DNA of 64,000 nt, from the NCBI GenBank assembly GCA_034769895.1, contig CM068369.1, positions 144,605,574 to 144,669,573 on the forward strand. Direction: 5' to 3'. Origin of the DNA: Magicicada septendecula (taxonomy: Eukaryota; Arthropoda; Insecta; Hemiptera; Cicadidae). The notes under the pieces are model-generated. The model had not been told where the DNA came from. It did no database searches and saw only the letters and a program-made list of their open reading frames with translations. This document shows positions 47,654 to 59,754 of the stretch, piece by piece (the stretch's first letter is position 1; each line of letters starts with the position of its first letter). The position numbers and the translations under genes are program-made.

Positions 47654-49609
47654 TTAAGCGTTTAAATGAGGGTTGACCTCATTGCCCCCAACATCAGTAG
47701 TGTTTGATGGTTGGTTAGCGTTCGGCTCCTGTTGATTATTCCGGTTATCCACGCTGTGCCTGTGATCTTCTTCGAATGGGTAGCTTCTCGTATCGGGTAC
47801 CTGGTTATAGTACGTTCGCCGATAGTTAGATGAGGGATAGTTTCTTCTTGGGCTCCTTTGTCTTTGCCCCCTTATGTAATTTACCTGTGGCCGGTATCCT
47901 GGATTATTGTTCTGATTACTGTTGTTTCCAGGGCGATAATTGTTGTTGTAAACATTCGACGGGAAATTACCCCTGTGGTTGTTCCTGAAGTTGTTGTTAT
48001 TATGGTTTCCACTTCTGTTAAAATTTCTGGGCGCGTTATTGCCCCGTGTGTTCCCTTGGTAATTGTTAGGGTTATTTATCGGTGGTTTAGTATCTCCCTG
48101 TTGGTTCTGTGACAATTGTCCCTCATTGGTTCGATTATTTCTGAAGCTGTACCCTCTATTTTTCCTGTACTGCCACTCATGTTCATGGCTTTCCAGTAAG
48201 CTAGCCATATCTTGGATGGTCTTTACCTGGCTGTACATCCGTGCCTTTTGGATGGCGTCGTCGTAGTGGTAAGATAATTGTATTACCAGACACTCTTCAG
48301 GTATACGTGGCTCCAAATTCCTGGCCATGCAGATTTTTCCCAAGAAGTAGGAGGTAAGGGATTGTCCATTCTGGTTTTCATACCTTCCATTGCTCAGGTT
48401 ATTGCGGACCATATTCTGAGTTGACTCAGACCAGTATTTAGCCTTGAACTGAGTCTTAAAGTCTTGAAGGTTTTGGATGTCTGGTCGAGTGGCAGTCCAC
48501 CAGTTGTCGTACGTCTCCTTGAACATTTCGTCCAACATCCCTCTTATTGTAGTCCATCGAGTCTCTCGATTCTTGAGGATTAACTCTTCTACCCTCTTCA
48601 AGAATTCAATAGGGTTTCTTTTATAATTACGGAAATTGATGGTATCTCTGTTGTCTGTGTTCATGACATGATTATTATTACATGGTCGGTCACGCCAGGC
48701 ATCCACTTCTTCCCGTAATGACTCTTCTATTCTGCGCATTTCGTCAATCCTCTGTTGGTTTTTGTCTACTTTGCTATCTACTTTATTTAAGTTGCTGTAA
48801 ACTCCTTCCATTCGTTCTCCCAAGTCTGTTCGTACAGCTGCTACCTCTTTCTGGTTTTCTTCCCGGACTTGGTGTATGTCCTGGTCTATCTGGGTACATC
48901 TTCTGACTGTTTCTTCATGACCTTCCTCAATTCTTCTCTTATTTTCTCCTTCGAGACGGTTCATTTTATCGAGTACCTCCTTGCGGACTCCAGAAACATT
49001 TTCGTTGGTCTTCTCTAGCTTCTCCAACGTTTCCTCTAATTTGTCATTGATTTCCGTAACCTGCTGTTTTGCTTCTTCTCGGTACTCCATTAATTGGTGT
49101 GCCATCTGCAGCTTCATTTCTTCTTTATTTTTCTCGTGGTCCTCCTTCAGCTGTTCCTTCAATTCTTCCTTTAATTCTTCGTTTCTTTGCTGAATTTCCT
49201 CCATCAATCGTTGTTGTAATATTTCATTATTCTTGTTAATGGTTTGTCTCAATTCTTCCTTCTGTTTCTGAAAATTGTCCTCCTGTTTTTTAAAATTTTC
49301 ATTTGTTTCTTTCTTCATTCCGTCAAATTTATTGGTCATCTCCTTCAAACTCTCTTCATTCTTGTCGAATTTCTCCTCCTGTTTCTTAAAATTTTGGTTA
49401 ATCAATTCCCACAATTTTTGTAAATCCATTCCTCCTGTGGCTTCCCCCCTATCTCCAGCTTGTGTTTCCATTTCTTCGTCTTGGCTTGGTTCTGTTGTGG
49501 TTATTACTGTCTCCACTTCTTCAATCGGTGTTCCTTCCTCTTCTTCCCCTCTGTTTTCTTCCATCTCCTTCTCCTTTGCCAATTTTTTCGATACTCCTCT
49601 GGTGTGCAT
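47654..49609 (-). CDS. Gag-like protein of the young LTR element
   Basis: 651 codons, intact, ATG at 49609, about 90 bases downstream of the 5' LTR. Residues 1-60 are acidic. Residues about 62-310 are Glu/Lys/Gln-rich with heptad-like repeats and should form a long coiled coil. Residues about 328-490 look like a retrotransposon gag core: NFRNYKRNPIEFLKRVEELI, DNWWTATRPDIQNLQDFKTQ, YWSESTQNMV, MARNLEPRIPEECLVIQLSY. Residues 500-640 are Asn/Arg/Gly-rich and basic (SGNHNNNNFRNNHRGNF), which could bind RNA; there is no CCHC zinc knuckle. Gag should assemble the particle that packages the element RNA. Its preservation, while pol is gone, fits a non-autonomous element whose gag still matters, or simply young age. 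Confidence 0.8.
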   Translation of the reverse strand: MHTRGVSKKLAKEKEMEENRGEEEEGTPIEEVETVITTTEPSQDEEMETQAGDRGEATGGMDLQKLWELINQNFKKQEEKFDKNEESLKEMTNKFDGMKKETNENFKKQEDNFQKQKEELRQTINKNNEILQQRLMEEIQQRNEELKEELKEQLKEDHEKNKEEMKLQMAHQLMEYREEAKQQVTEINDKLEETLEKLEKTNENVSGVRKEVLDKMNRLEGENKRRIEEGHEETVRRCTQIDQDIHQVREENQKEVAAVRTDLGERMEGVYSNLNKVDSKVDKNQQRIDEMRRIEESLREEVDAWRDRPCNNNHVMNTDNRDTINFRNYKRNPIEFLKRVEELILKNRETRWTTIRGMLDEMFKETYDNWWTATRPDIQNLQDFKTQFKAKYWSESTQNMVRNNLSNGRYENQNGQSLTSYFLGKICMARNLEPRIPEECLVIQLSYHYDDAIQKARMYSQVKTIQDMASLLESHEHEWQYRKNRGYSFRNNRTNEGQLSQNQQGDTKPPINNPNNYQGNTRGNNAPRNFNRSGNHNNNNFRNNHRGNFPSNVYNNNYRPGNNSNQNNNPGYRPQVNYIRGQRQRSPRRNYPSSNYRRTYYNQVPDTRSYPFEEDHRHSVDNRNNQQEPNANQPSNTTDVGGNEVNPHLNA

Positions 49610-49680
49610 TTTGTAATCTTTCGTAATCGCCGCTAGAATTTATAGGGTTTATTTGTATAATTTCTTTATTATTCTAGCTC

Positions 49681-49697
49681 CACTAGTTGGCGCGCCA
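49681..49697 (-). other. Primer-binding site of the young element
   Basis: The minus strand reads TGGCGCGCCAACTAGTG, starting three bases after the 5' LTR end (minus ...ATACA, AAG, TGG). The TGG start and position fit tRNA priming; the tRNA is not identified. Confidence 0.6.
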
Positions 49698-49700
49698 CTT

Positions 49701-52682
49701 TGTATTATATTCGAGACGTCCGCCTCTTTCAGCCCCGCGATGGAAGCCACTTTGTATTATTTTCGTTAATACTGCTACCGTCTTACTCTGCAAAATGTAA
49801 ATAATGTACAATTTGTGTGTAATGAGTGTACGTGTCTTCTCGATCCGTAGTTCGAATGCGTGCAACTTCTGTAGATTTCGTTCGTGGCGAACGTACGAAT
49901 AACCAGGTCTTGATGTTCACTAGGGGTGAGAAAGTCCCGGTGGCGCCAAATTGTTTTCTTAAAACAATTAAAAGAAAATTCAAGGGCGTATGACTAGCGC
50001 CGCTCAAGCGGTTTGAATAATTCAAATATTTCCGCTAGCTAGGCCCACTGTAGCACACAGCCGTTCGATGCGTGGGCTGTGTAAATCGTCAGTCATCTGC
50101 TAAAATGTACATAAAATATTGTGCACCTCCTAATGAAATTATAACACCGTGGTTACACTCAATACTTACACATTTTTTATTAGTGATTATTATTCATTTA
50201 ATACAAATTATTCTAATACAAATGCTCCGGTTATTTATATGAGACAATTACAGGGTTTGACAATCGATATTTGAATTGATACCAGACGTTTAATGTGGCG
50301 TCTGTTAAAAATTGTATACAAATTATTAATGTCGTTTGTCATAGGATCTTGAGGTTACGTTCAAAGGATTACAAATGTTTTAAAAACAATAAAAATACAC
50401 ACCTTTACATCAAGTAAACTTAACTAACATATTGTGTAGGTGTAATTTGTTTAGCGCAGTGTAGTAAAAGTGTTTACAAGTTATGGATCATTAACAACAG
50501 TTTATATTGGTTAGTTTATAAATTGTCAGTGACTTAAATTTCTTTTTAATCTTTGAAAGTAATGAATTTCAGTTCAGTGAGATTTCGACCTTTAGTGAGA
50601 TAATTAACGTGAGTTTATTTATATATTTCGGGTAATTTAAGAGGTACTTATCACTTCCGTAGTTATGGCGAATTCATGCGATCTGTTATTCATGGGTTAT
50701 ACTATAATCTTCTTTAATTTGCTGGGTTCAGGACATCAGGCATCTTTTTCAGTTTAACTGGTAGTAATTTCTTATTTTCTTTTTTTTCGTTAATTTGGCC
50801 TCAACTTCAATAATCTGGCTCCAGTCTTCATTTTATGTCTTGGTATTCACTTATTAATAACTTTTCCTGATATTTGCTATGTTTTAATGGACAATTTTGG
50901 TCACTCGAAAATTAGCGTCTATCTCATTAAAGCGTCATACATTCAGTAAAAAAATCTAACGGTATTTTTGGCTTGTTATTCCACAGTTTCCATGGTAACG
51001 TAATTATTCTACCTGGTCGATCTCAAAATAAACCCATTGTTATCAAACCTTGAATTTTTTGTTTAATTTGAATAAATATTTTATAATGGCTATATTTACT
51101 TGGGGATAATTTCAATGGTCGTAATCTTTACATAGATGTTCCTATTTTCTTTCAAAGATTAGTTTGATATCTTACAAGATTGGTCTAAGCCATGTATTAA
51201 TGTTTTAGTCCAAAATGGATAATACTATGCTAATACATAATTTACTTATTTCTAAGTTTTAATATAATTCTGCCATGTTCCCTTTCGTTACACATAATTA
51301 ATATAATTTGCCTATTATTTCTTATAAAGGTATTGCTACTATTTTCTTTATAAATTCCTTACTTACTTAAAACATACTAACATATTACTGTAAAACTATT
51401 TCTTCTGGTAATTATTGCCTTAAACATTAAGCCAATAACTTCTTTCTTTAAATGAACAAATTTGGTGAGTGTTATATCTACACCATCTCTTTTATAACCG
51501 TAACCACCCTGGTGATTTTATACTGAGATAATATTTTTTCTGTTTTTTATATTCACAATTATTATTCTGTGTCTTTCAGTCTAATATACTTAACTTAATT
51601 GCTCATTTAACATGTGCTTATATTTTGGGTTTGTCACACTTGTTTCACTCTTTTTTCTTAAGATTATATGCTGTTTATTTTATTACACTTATCACTTCAC
51701 TGTTCAACTTTGTCACTCCCTACCTATCTCTAATTACCCTTATATTTCTCACGATCTCACTATTATTACAAAGTTTTTTGCATCTAATGAGTTCATGTCT
51801 CTTTTGTTAACTTCAGACTGTCACATATCATTTTATAATATGCAAACAACATGGTATTGTAAATACCTCTTTCAAATAAAACATAACTTTGTATATATTT
51901 TGTCATTAAAGTGATAAAAATTGGTCTGAAATGTCATAATTAGTAATAATAACCACAGTTTAATAATGTTAAAATATATTGTGTTAATTGAAACATACTA
52001 CATCTGTAGCACCAGCCATAATATTAGCGAATAAATAAACTCTCCAAAACCTTATACTTTCGAACACATAATACTGTAATAATATACACACTGCTGATAT
52101 AATCTTAGTAAAAGTTCCAAAGTATATAGTAGGATATACAATTTGTTCTCTGATTGAACCACGCACACATTTCTATTCCCTGTCTGTATGAGTGTAACCT
52201 TAAACACAACAGCTGACACATCACCTATAGATAAGGATATACATACAATCATATCTACACATGGTTTTTTATGTATAACAATTGCTGAGATACTGTCATT
52301 TACAAGTTACCACTAATAAAAATTTAAACATAAATTATTAACAATAATAAAAAATTATGCTCTTTTAAAACAATCTTGTTAGTTACTTGTTATGGCCATG
52401 TAATTTTTTATTTTCTTCTTTTTTCTTCACTGTCTTCTTGTCTCGCTTTACTTTGGTTGATATCTGGCCAATCTCTGGGGTTGTGTCAACGTCAGTTGTC
52501 TGTCAGTCTAGTTCGTATTTTCTTGTTTTGTGACCACCTTTGGTTGTATTCTTCCTCCTTCACTATTGATTATATTTACTACCTTCATTCTCGTTATGAT
52601 TTATCTATCAAAATATATGGTTTCTTGGCATTTTTTACATACTTTTTTATATCAAATGTGATCAGGGTTTGGCAATGTTATA
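49701..52682 (-). repeat. 5' LTR (right copy) of the young element
   Basis: The exact partner of 42852-45833. In element orientation it precedes the primer-binding site and gag, so the promoter must lie within it; I could not place a confident TATA box. Confidence 0.92.
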
Positions 52683-52694
52683 ATATATATATAT

Positions 52695-55685
52695 TGTAAC
52701 CAATTATCAATGTGACGTCGCGTTTTCGTCAATTTGTAACGTTTGATATGTGTCTTGTCGGGTGTTACACTCCGCGCACTTATACTTACTAATTGCCTGT
52801 TTCTCTTCGTAGATGTAGTCCTGCAAACACAACTTATGCTAATATGTGTGTGTGTGGACGCCACTTGGATATTTAGTCCAAGAAATTATTATTATTTAAA
52901 ATTGATTTTTTAATTGTTAAATTAATTATAGAAAAAATGTAAACAAGACAATTTGAGTTGCAAATAACATATGTTTAATGACTTTTCTTTCATAAAATCG
53001 TCTGAAGGACTAACAAAAAAATTATGTAAAATTGCAGAGTTACAAAAATTATTGACAAGATTTTATTAAGTATCGGCTAAGAAATATTTTATTGCTCAGT
53101 TGAATCGCATGAATTTAATCTTTGAAAAAACTTTATACTCAGGACGTGACTCCTTTGAACTATCAAGACAAATCAGTGGGATGCTTTACAAAATTTTTGT
53201 GAATTGAAGGTGTTTGACATATGTAGTACAATTGTGTGACAAAGATACCAGGTAAAAGGATTTTAATTTTGGACAACTCACGTTCCGGTGGGTAAGTATT
53301 TCCTTCACTGGACACTGTTCTTGGGGACGACTCCAATCTTGCGCCTCTTCGTATTTACGTTTCCTCACTCACTTGTAACTATTTAAAAGTCAAATTACGA
53401 TTTGAAAACTCCGCATAATTTAAATAAAAATTGTACTGTTTCTATGCTTTAAATCGTTGCCGGCGAAAAACAGCTGACTGCGTTCCGTGACCTCGCTATA
53501 CTGCCGTCTCAGCGGAAGTTACACACTCAATGTAGGCTTGCGTTTAGTAAATTGTTTGGGATTTTGTCAAAATCAGTCTATGTCGCTAATACCAGCAAAA
53601 TTTGATTTTTCTCTATTAAAATCGGTCCTTTTCAGGGCCGCTGTATATTTGGCTGTGTACGTTCTATTAGATTTGGCGTGCTGTTGCTCTATTCAACATG
53701 CACGTTAGCGATTTAGCGATATACTCCTTTTTAGGTTAAGTATGCCTTTCGTCTGGTACGGGGAAAAGCCTTTTGAGTTTTCGGGTTGGATTCCTCTTCT
53801 TCGAGTTCGCCTTGGATTAGATGTTCGAATTCGTATGTGAAGTGTCTCTCGTGGTTTCAAAGCATAAAGTTCTCTTGTGTTGATTTTGGCCTCGTTTATA
53901 TACTCTTTGTAAGGTGCATTGTTTTAATTTTTATTCATGACTTCCGGTATTTTTTAGTAACATTTCCTTCTGGAACTTTCGAGAATATGCAAATAGAACA
54001 TCATGGAACAAATTCAACTTCCGTAGAAGCTTTAGAACAAAAACTTCTTGTTCTTCATACTAAAGGATATTACTGAAATTATTCTGGTATTTGTCAAACA
54101 ATTTTACAGAACTACTTACAATCTGCATGTCATTATTATTTTTAGATTCTCTGCTTTCAACTGATTAAAATGATACCATTCATGATTGGTTTTAAATAAA
54201 TTAAATCTAATAAATTAACATAAAATACATATCCTTACCTTGTAGTATTTATACAAAATTCTAGTTTTCTTATTAATAAAATGTTATTAAGTTCCTCGGC
54301 TCTTACTATAACATTAACACATAACATAATTAGCTGTACATAACAAAACAAACAAATATTAAAGCACATAACATATAATTAATTTCATTTTTCTGTAGGC
54401 ATAACATATGGCCTAGTTTTCTTGTCACTGTTATTTATAGTAATTTGTCTTTTCTGGTATTATTTCTGGGATTTTTTGGGTATTCACTTAGAGTTTGTTA
54501 AATCTATTCATGTTTTACGTACCGAGTCCCTTTATGGTTAATATAATTAAATTACCTTATGGTCCACCTTAGTGACACTAGCTTCTTTCGTTCAATATAG
54601 AGTTTGTTATATTGTATATCTTTGGGAATACCTGGTTTTCCTAATACATTTTAATTTTATTGTAATCTCTATTAGCATCTCACTGTCTTTGTACAGATGA
54701 GCTATTTCATGAGTGTGACAAATTTCACTTTTATATTTAAAAATTCCCTATGAATTAAGCTTGTCTTCAATTGAGCAAGTATTTTTCCATTGTATATGTG
54801 GTAGAATTATATCCTTTTTCTATATTCTTTCTAGTATTAATCATTTAATCTGTCAAATATGACTAATTTTGTGAATGTTCTTTGATCCCAGTCTAGTATG
54901 GTCTATGTAACTAGATTTATAACTTGACTGTTAAAGTGTTTTAGGTGGTCATATTTATAGGTATAGTTACTTTATATTGTGTTTCGACTTTAAAATACAA
55001 GTTTGTTGCATTTTGATAATTTTAAAGTCATAAATTTTACAATTTTACATGTTCACTACATGTTTTCAGTTTAACACGGTTTTTGGTTATTTTCATTGAC
55101 TTCTAATCAATTTACAGATTTCTCTATTTGCAGTATTTTGTTTGTCTTTGTCTAATTGACATTTACATCTAGTTCTTTTCTTAATTTTATAATAATTAAT
55201 TTTCACATACATCTGAGTGATTGGTCTCAACTCTAAAACTTTGATTTTCTGTTACAAAATTATATATTTTTTATTTTAATTTACATCCTATTTAATGATG
55301 TGTTTAAATCATTTGATACATCTATTTTATATATATTATAAAGTATTGGAATATATCTTGTCTATTATTTCACAATAAATTGGTTTTTATGCTCTATTCA
55401 GAGTTACATTTCTAACATTTCATGACCTCATTTTGGTAATTTCTGAGATTATTTGTTTCTCTTATTATACAATATCAGTTTTATTCTGTTCTTCACTTAA
55501 ACAATATATGGGGTTTGAGTCTTGGTCAAAGACTTCGTCGTTTTTACATATTATTGATATTAACTATTGGACAATATTACTAAATTTTTTGGATTACTTG
55601 GGTTCGATACTGTTCATTTCACCTTCCTCTTATGATAATTTACTTTTGCAATTATTTTCATTATGGAACGTTTTGTGACGTTACA
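52695..55685 (-). mobile_element. LTR-sized block between TA tracts, possible old solo LTR
   Basis: 2991 bp, plus-strand ends TGTAACC and CGTTACA (TG...CA), bounded by TA tracts on both sides. Its length is almost the same as the young LTR (2982). Its last 25 bases resemble those at 42803-42827. No coding region is supported; the frame at 53487-53708 contains VYLAVYVLLDLA but no flanking family match. A good splice-donor consensus (GGGTAAGTAT) occurs near 53291. It could instead be unrelated DNA that happens to lie between TA tracts. Confidence 0.35.
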
Positions 55686-55708
55686 ATATATATATATATA
55701 TATATATT
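55686..55708. repeat. (AT)n tract left of PLE D
   Basis: About 23 bases of AT repeat, preceded by gacgttaca. Confidence 0.9.
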
Positions 55709-55797
55709 CAATCACTTTCTGCTACAGTCCGTTTCTTGATGTATATAATACATTTAATATTTATAATTACATTTACCTCAAGATGTTATTTTTCTAT

Positions 55798-55838
55798 TTG
55801 GTACATGTTTCGAGAGTTCCTGTTCTCTCATCTTCAGC
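55798..55838 (-). ncRNA. Hammerhead-like motif, left arm of PLE D
   Basis: The minus strand reads CTGAAGA, T, stem II GAGAG/CTCTC (loop AACAGGAA), GAAA, then CATGTACC. The core is intact and stem II perfect; stem I has only two convincing pairs (GG with CC). Confidence 0.5.
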
Positions 55839-56091
55839 CTTCGCGATCTTGTTTCTGGTGAAGTATTTGTGTGTTGGCTGCTGGATGCAATTAAGGTTGT
55901 TTGTTGGTCTTTGGTGTTTTAAAGTTGTATTATTGTGTGTGATTGTGGTATATGTTTTTGTATTTTGTGTATTTTCGATGTTGAGTGCTTTGAATATTGT
56001 GTTATGTTTTGTATTAATTTGTATTTGTTCTGGTATTAGTTTGTTTTGTGTTTTATGTTTGAATATTTGTAAATTTTCCCAAATGTTCATT

Positions 56092-56949
56092 ACAAGAATT
56101 CATTACAACAAGAAACTGACAAAGAAAGAAATATAATATACCAAATTGGTTATGAAAATGGATACAATAAATATACTGTGAACAAAATAGAAAATAAAAT
56201 CAAATATAAAATAAAAACTGAACAATTAAGAATTTATCAAAATGAACAACACATTAATAATAACAACAACAAAAAATGGGCCACATTCACATACATAAAT
56301 AATAAAATGACAAAACTAACAAAACTATTTAAAAACACAGATATAAAAATAGCATACAAAACTAATAAAAAGAAATTACAAATTCTAAATAGCTCACACA
56401 ACAAAGATAATACAAAAAACAACGGTATATACAAAATTGAATGCCAAGATTGCAATAAATGTTACATAGGACAAACAAAAAACAGCTGAAAAAACGTTAT
56501 TTTGAACACCTAAACGCATACAAAAAACCAGAAATATATAAATCCAATTTAGCCACTCATGCAATAAACACAGGACACGAATTCCCAGACATAACCAATG
56601 TATCACTAATAAAACATATACCACACCAAGCCACCAAATGGACATTTGGGAAAATTTACAAATATACAAACCTAAAACACAAAACAAACTAATACCAGAA
56701 CAAATACAAATTAATACAAAACATGACACAATATTCAAAGCATTCAACATCGAAAATACACAAAATACAAAAACATATACCACAATCACACACAATATTA
56801 CAACTTTAAACACCAAAGACCAACAGACAACCTTAATTGCATCCAGCAGCCAACACACAAATACTTCACCAGAAACAAGATCGCGAAGGCTGAAGATGAG
56901 AGAACAGGAACTCTCGAAACATGTACCAAATAGAAAAATAACATCTTGA
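56092..56949 (+). pseudogene. PLE D C-terminal fragment with GIY-YIG endonuclease, broken
   Basis: The plus strand begins within the distal RT helical region (NIIYQIGYENGYNKYTVNKI), passes KWATFTYINNKMTKLTKLFK and enters a GIY-YIG domain: NNGIYKIECQDCNKCYIGQT (about 56421-56480). A TGA at 56487 and a frameshift near there interrupt it; the downstream part reads KRYFEHLNAYKKPE, SNLATHAINTGHEFPD and then the C-terminal block KTQNKLIPEQIQINTKH. It is the same lineage as relic PLE E (36857-38740) and different from PLE C. No RT core is present. Confidence 0.75.
56888..56927 (+). ncRNA. Hammerhead-like motif, right arm of PLE D
   Basis: CTGAAGA 56890-56896, stem II GAGAG 56898-56902 with CTCTC 56911-56915, GAAA 56916-56919, then CATGTACC. 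About 25 nt further is TTGAGGTAAAT, a 5'-splice-site-like sequence. Stem I is weak. Confidence 0.5.
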
Positions 56950-56972
56950 GGTAAATTTAATTATAAATATTA

Positions 56973-56976
56973 AATG

Positions 56977-57009
<33 letters not shown>
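56973..57009. repeat. (AT)n tract right of PLE D
   Basis: About 35 bases of AT repeat followed by ttgcaacgttaca, an approximate mirror of the gacgttacaat that precedes the tract on the left side of PLE D. Confidence 0.9.
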
Positions 57010-57010
<1 letters not shown>

Positions 57011-58076
57011 CAACGTTACAAGTATTATACACAATTACACAAATACATTACCATGTACTCAACACAACAGTGTATTACACCGGCCAGGTCGCACGATTTT
57101 TTTTCTCGTTGCGTCAAGTATATGTAGTTGCAAATTAATTAAATAATTTTTAAAGATAAGTGAGACGTTGTTGACATGAAATAATCATTTAATTCCGTTC
57201 CAAAATAATCATTCTATGATTTATTAACTAATAGAAAAATATTCAAATATTAAACTTTTAAATATTAGACAAATAAATATTCACTTTGATAAGCTTCAAA
57301 AATATAATGTAACCTGCTATGCTATTCATAACATATAAAAATAAACAACCATATAACCTTACTAGCTAAACAAACATGTTAAACAAGTTATTTAAATTCT
57401 TTTGATTTTTGTGTGTCTGTCTGTTATTCCAACGCCTTTGTCTCCACAAAGCCCTAATTTGTGTAATTTTTGTTGCCATCTGCTATAAGAGTAAATTGTA
57501 GTTTCAATTTACTAGTTAGATACGAATTGTATGGTGTTTATTTTTAGACCCACATCCTTGAAATCCTTTTAAGACGTTTAATATTCTCCTTCATAACTGC
57601 CGCGGTGTGAGATAACAAATGTATATCACCTGCGCAGTCTAGTTCTTTTAATCTCGTTTACAGATTCTATAGAAATGTTAGTTTCTTTGCTAAATGCATA
57701 AGCAAACGCTATGATAAGTTGCAGGAAAAAGAGGACTAATCTATATTTTTTATGGTAAAGATTTCTAAAGATTACACCTATTTTGACGATAACATATTTT
57801 TCTCTAATGAAACTTTAAATCGCAAAAAAGTGTATACTGTAGACTCAAACGCGCGCTGGAGGTCTGTGAATCAAGTGGATTAATAAACAAAATTTATTAG
57901 ATTTTCTTTTTATTATGCGATAAGCGTTGATCTGACCTCGGTTTGATGTACTAGAATAGGTTTGTTTGTGAATCCTGTCAGCTCAGGACTGAAAGAGAGT
58001 TTCACCACATCCGCAAACCTGTTAACTAATATTGTTAATAGTTTAATGAAGAAAGTTGTGTTAGTGGTTATAATCA
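57010..58076. other. Non-coding AT-rich stretch
   Basis: No gene or mobile element recognised on either strand. Confidence 0.35.
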
Positions 58077-58206
58077 CAAACATAATTATCACTGTTGCAC
58101 ACCGCTATAGAAAAATTATTCCGATTAGCGCGTTCAAGCTTCTCAGCTCATTGTCAGATAGGAATAATTTTTCTATAGTGGCGTGCAACAGTGATAATTC
58201 TGTTTG
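58077..58206. repeat. 130-bp fold-back with 46-bp arms
   Basis: Arms 58077-58122 and 58161-58206 are nearly perfect inverted copies (shared core attatcactgttgca, ctatagaaaaattattcc) around a 38-base loop. It could be a tiny MITE or a transcribed hairpin RNA. No target duplication was resolved. Confidence 0.75.
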
Positions 58207-59754
58207 TTAATATTGTCAATATTTTACTTCCATTTTCAATAATGTTATCCCTTTCCGGTTTCGACGGTTGCTTTAGCCAACATTCCTAGAACTCTTATTA
58301 CTAATAAAAATTTCTTTTTCTACGGGTTGGTTTTATTTTCTCACATCAGTTTAGTAACCACGTGCAAGATAGTGTTAGGATTGATTGATAGTGGATAGAT
58401 TGATGACTTAGGATAAAATACATAAGATGCCTTTATCAGGCTTAAGGTACCTGGTAATATAAGATGGCTGGAATTTCAATTCTGTATACCTGTTACTAAG
58501 AGCACACTTTTAAATAGTTTAAAAATTTGCTGAAGTGGTTCTGGTTGATCTACTTGTGGCTCTGTCAGAGGACTTACACTTTTGCTGAAATATGTCCTTC
58601 ATGTTTCCAACTGTCTTATAAAATTGACTAAATTTTAGTTAGCTTACTTCTTATCTTTAGCGCATTTATAGAGATGTTTTGCTCAGCAAACTGACCCGGT
58701 ACATGATAGACAGTAAGTTAAACATTACTCTATCCGGTAGATTGAATTCTTGTGCTACGAGAGAAGCTGAAAACAACAGCTCACAACAGATAATTCAGAT
58801 TATATGGCTTATTCAAATCGCAGATGATTGATACGTCAAACTTTTAACGCTTAAGAAAGTAAACGAATAAAAAAAATAATTATGCAAAATAAATATGAAT
58901 AAAATTCAATAATATATATCCAAGAGGTAATGATACAAAGGTTACACATGAAAAAATTGCGATTAAGTTAAATAATGACAACAGCTAATATACAAGTGTT
59001 GTATCTTCAGCAAATAATTTTAAACTAGGCATAGGGTGTCGTAACAATTTAATAGTAATAATTGGCAAAACTTCGATAAAATAAAATATTAAATACAAAC
59101 AAGGTCATAACTAAACTTAGCTGTTTAGTACTATCAACAATCATAACAAAAACCGACAGTAAGAGATATTTAAAAGAGAATACTTCTTTATGGAAGAGAT
59201 ATTTAGAAAACAACCAAACTGTAACTTATACGAAAAGATTGCAGGATGTCGATTTTAAGGAACGACCAACACTAAAAACACAAAAAAAGCATTCACGTAG
59301 AGAAAAGCATGAGTTATAATACAGACAAGGCTAATAACATGGTTACAGCAGGATAAAAGTACGACAAACTGCCAATAGGTCAAAAAGTATTCCAGTGGTA
59401 ACAACATAAAAAAATAAACGTGTTATTCAAAAGAAACTGGATAACGGATGGTATCCTGGACGCTTAATCCGCTGGATAACGGAGATGTATAACTAAAATA
59501 ACTAATATTCTATCTCCGTTGAAGAATTTTTCAAAGAAAAAACGGTACAATTTAAAAGAGAGATGGGATATAAAGATTTAAAATATAGAGATGTTGGGAG
59601 AAGAAGACGTGGAAAAAAGTACGTGCTGCAAAATCTTACACTACACTGGCCTATAAAGGACGGACACACACACACAACATTTATATTTTATTTAATTAAT
59701 CGTTTCCCATACTTTTTACACACATAAAGTAACTATTATCTCACGTGACTCTTT
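58207..59754. other. Non-coding stretch
   Basis: No supported gene. The text near 59500-59660 (ending in cctataaaggacggacacacac) looks like a LINE 3' end with a CA tail but has no diagnostic protein motif. Confidence 0.3.

Larger units (their letters stand above)
42852..52682 (-). mobile_element. Young, internally deleted LTR retrotransposon with 3-kb LTRs
   Basis: Two LTRs of 2982 bp (42852-45833 and 49701-52682) correspond base for base at a constant offset of 6849. I found no indels and no substitutions in the parts I compared. The element runs on the minus strand: the right copy is the 5' LTR, followed by a primer-binding site, gag, a remnant of pol and a polypurine tract before the left LTR. 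The internal region is only 3867 bp. Protease, RT, RNase H and most of the integrase are missing, so it must have moved with enzymes supplied in trans. ATAT flanks both ends within a TA tract. The integrase tail suggests Ty3/gypsy. Confidence 0.9.
55709..56972. mobile_element. Head-to-head Penelope-like element (PLE D)
   Basis: A short minus-strand arm (55709-56091) and a longer plus-strand copy (56092-56972) are inverted relative to each other. Shared text on both strands includes IWENLQI, KTQNKLIPEQIQINTKH and NIENTQNTKTYTTITHN, the hammerhead region and the tail gaggtaaat. Both sides end in TA tracts, so a target duplication cannot be told from the repeat. The arms differ by more substitutions than those of PLE C, so the insertion is older. 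Only the plus copy reaches into the GIY-YIG domain. Confidence 0.85.

Noticed and set aside
53487..53708. Histone H2A-like fragment (VYLAVYVLLDLA resembles the H2A alpha-2 helix)
   Set aside because: The preceding and following residues do not match H2A and the frame lacks the acidic patch and N-terminal tail; the likeness is too short.
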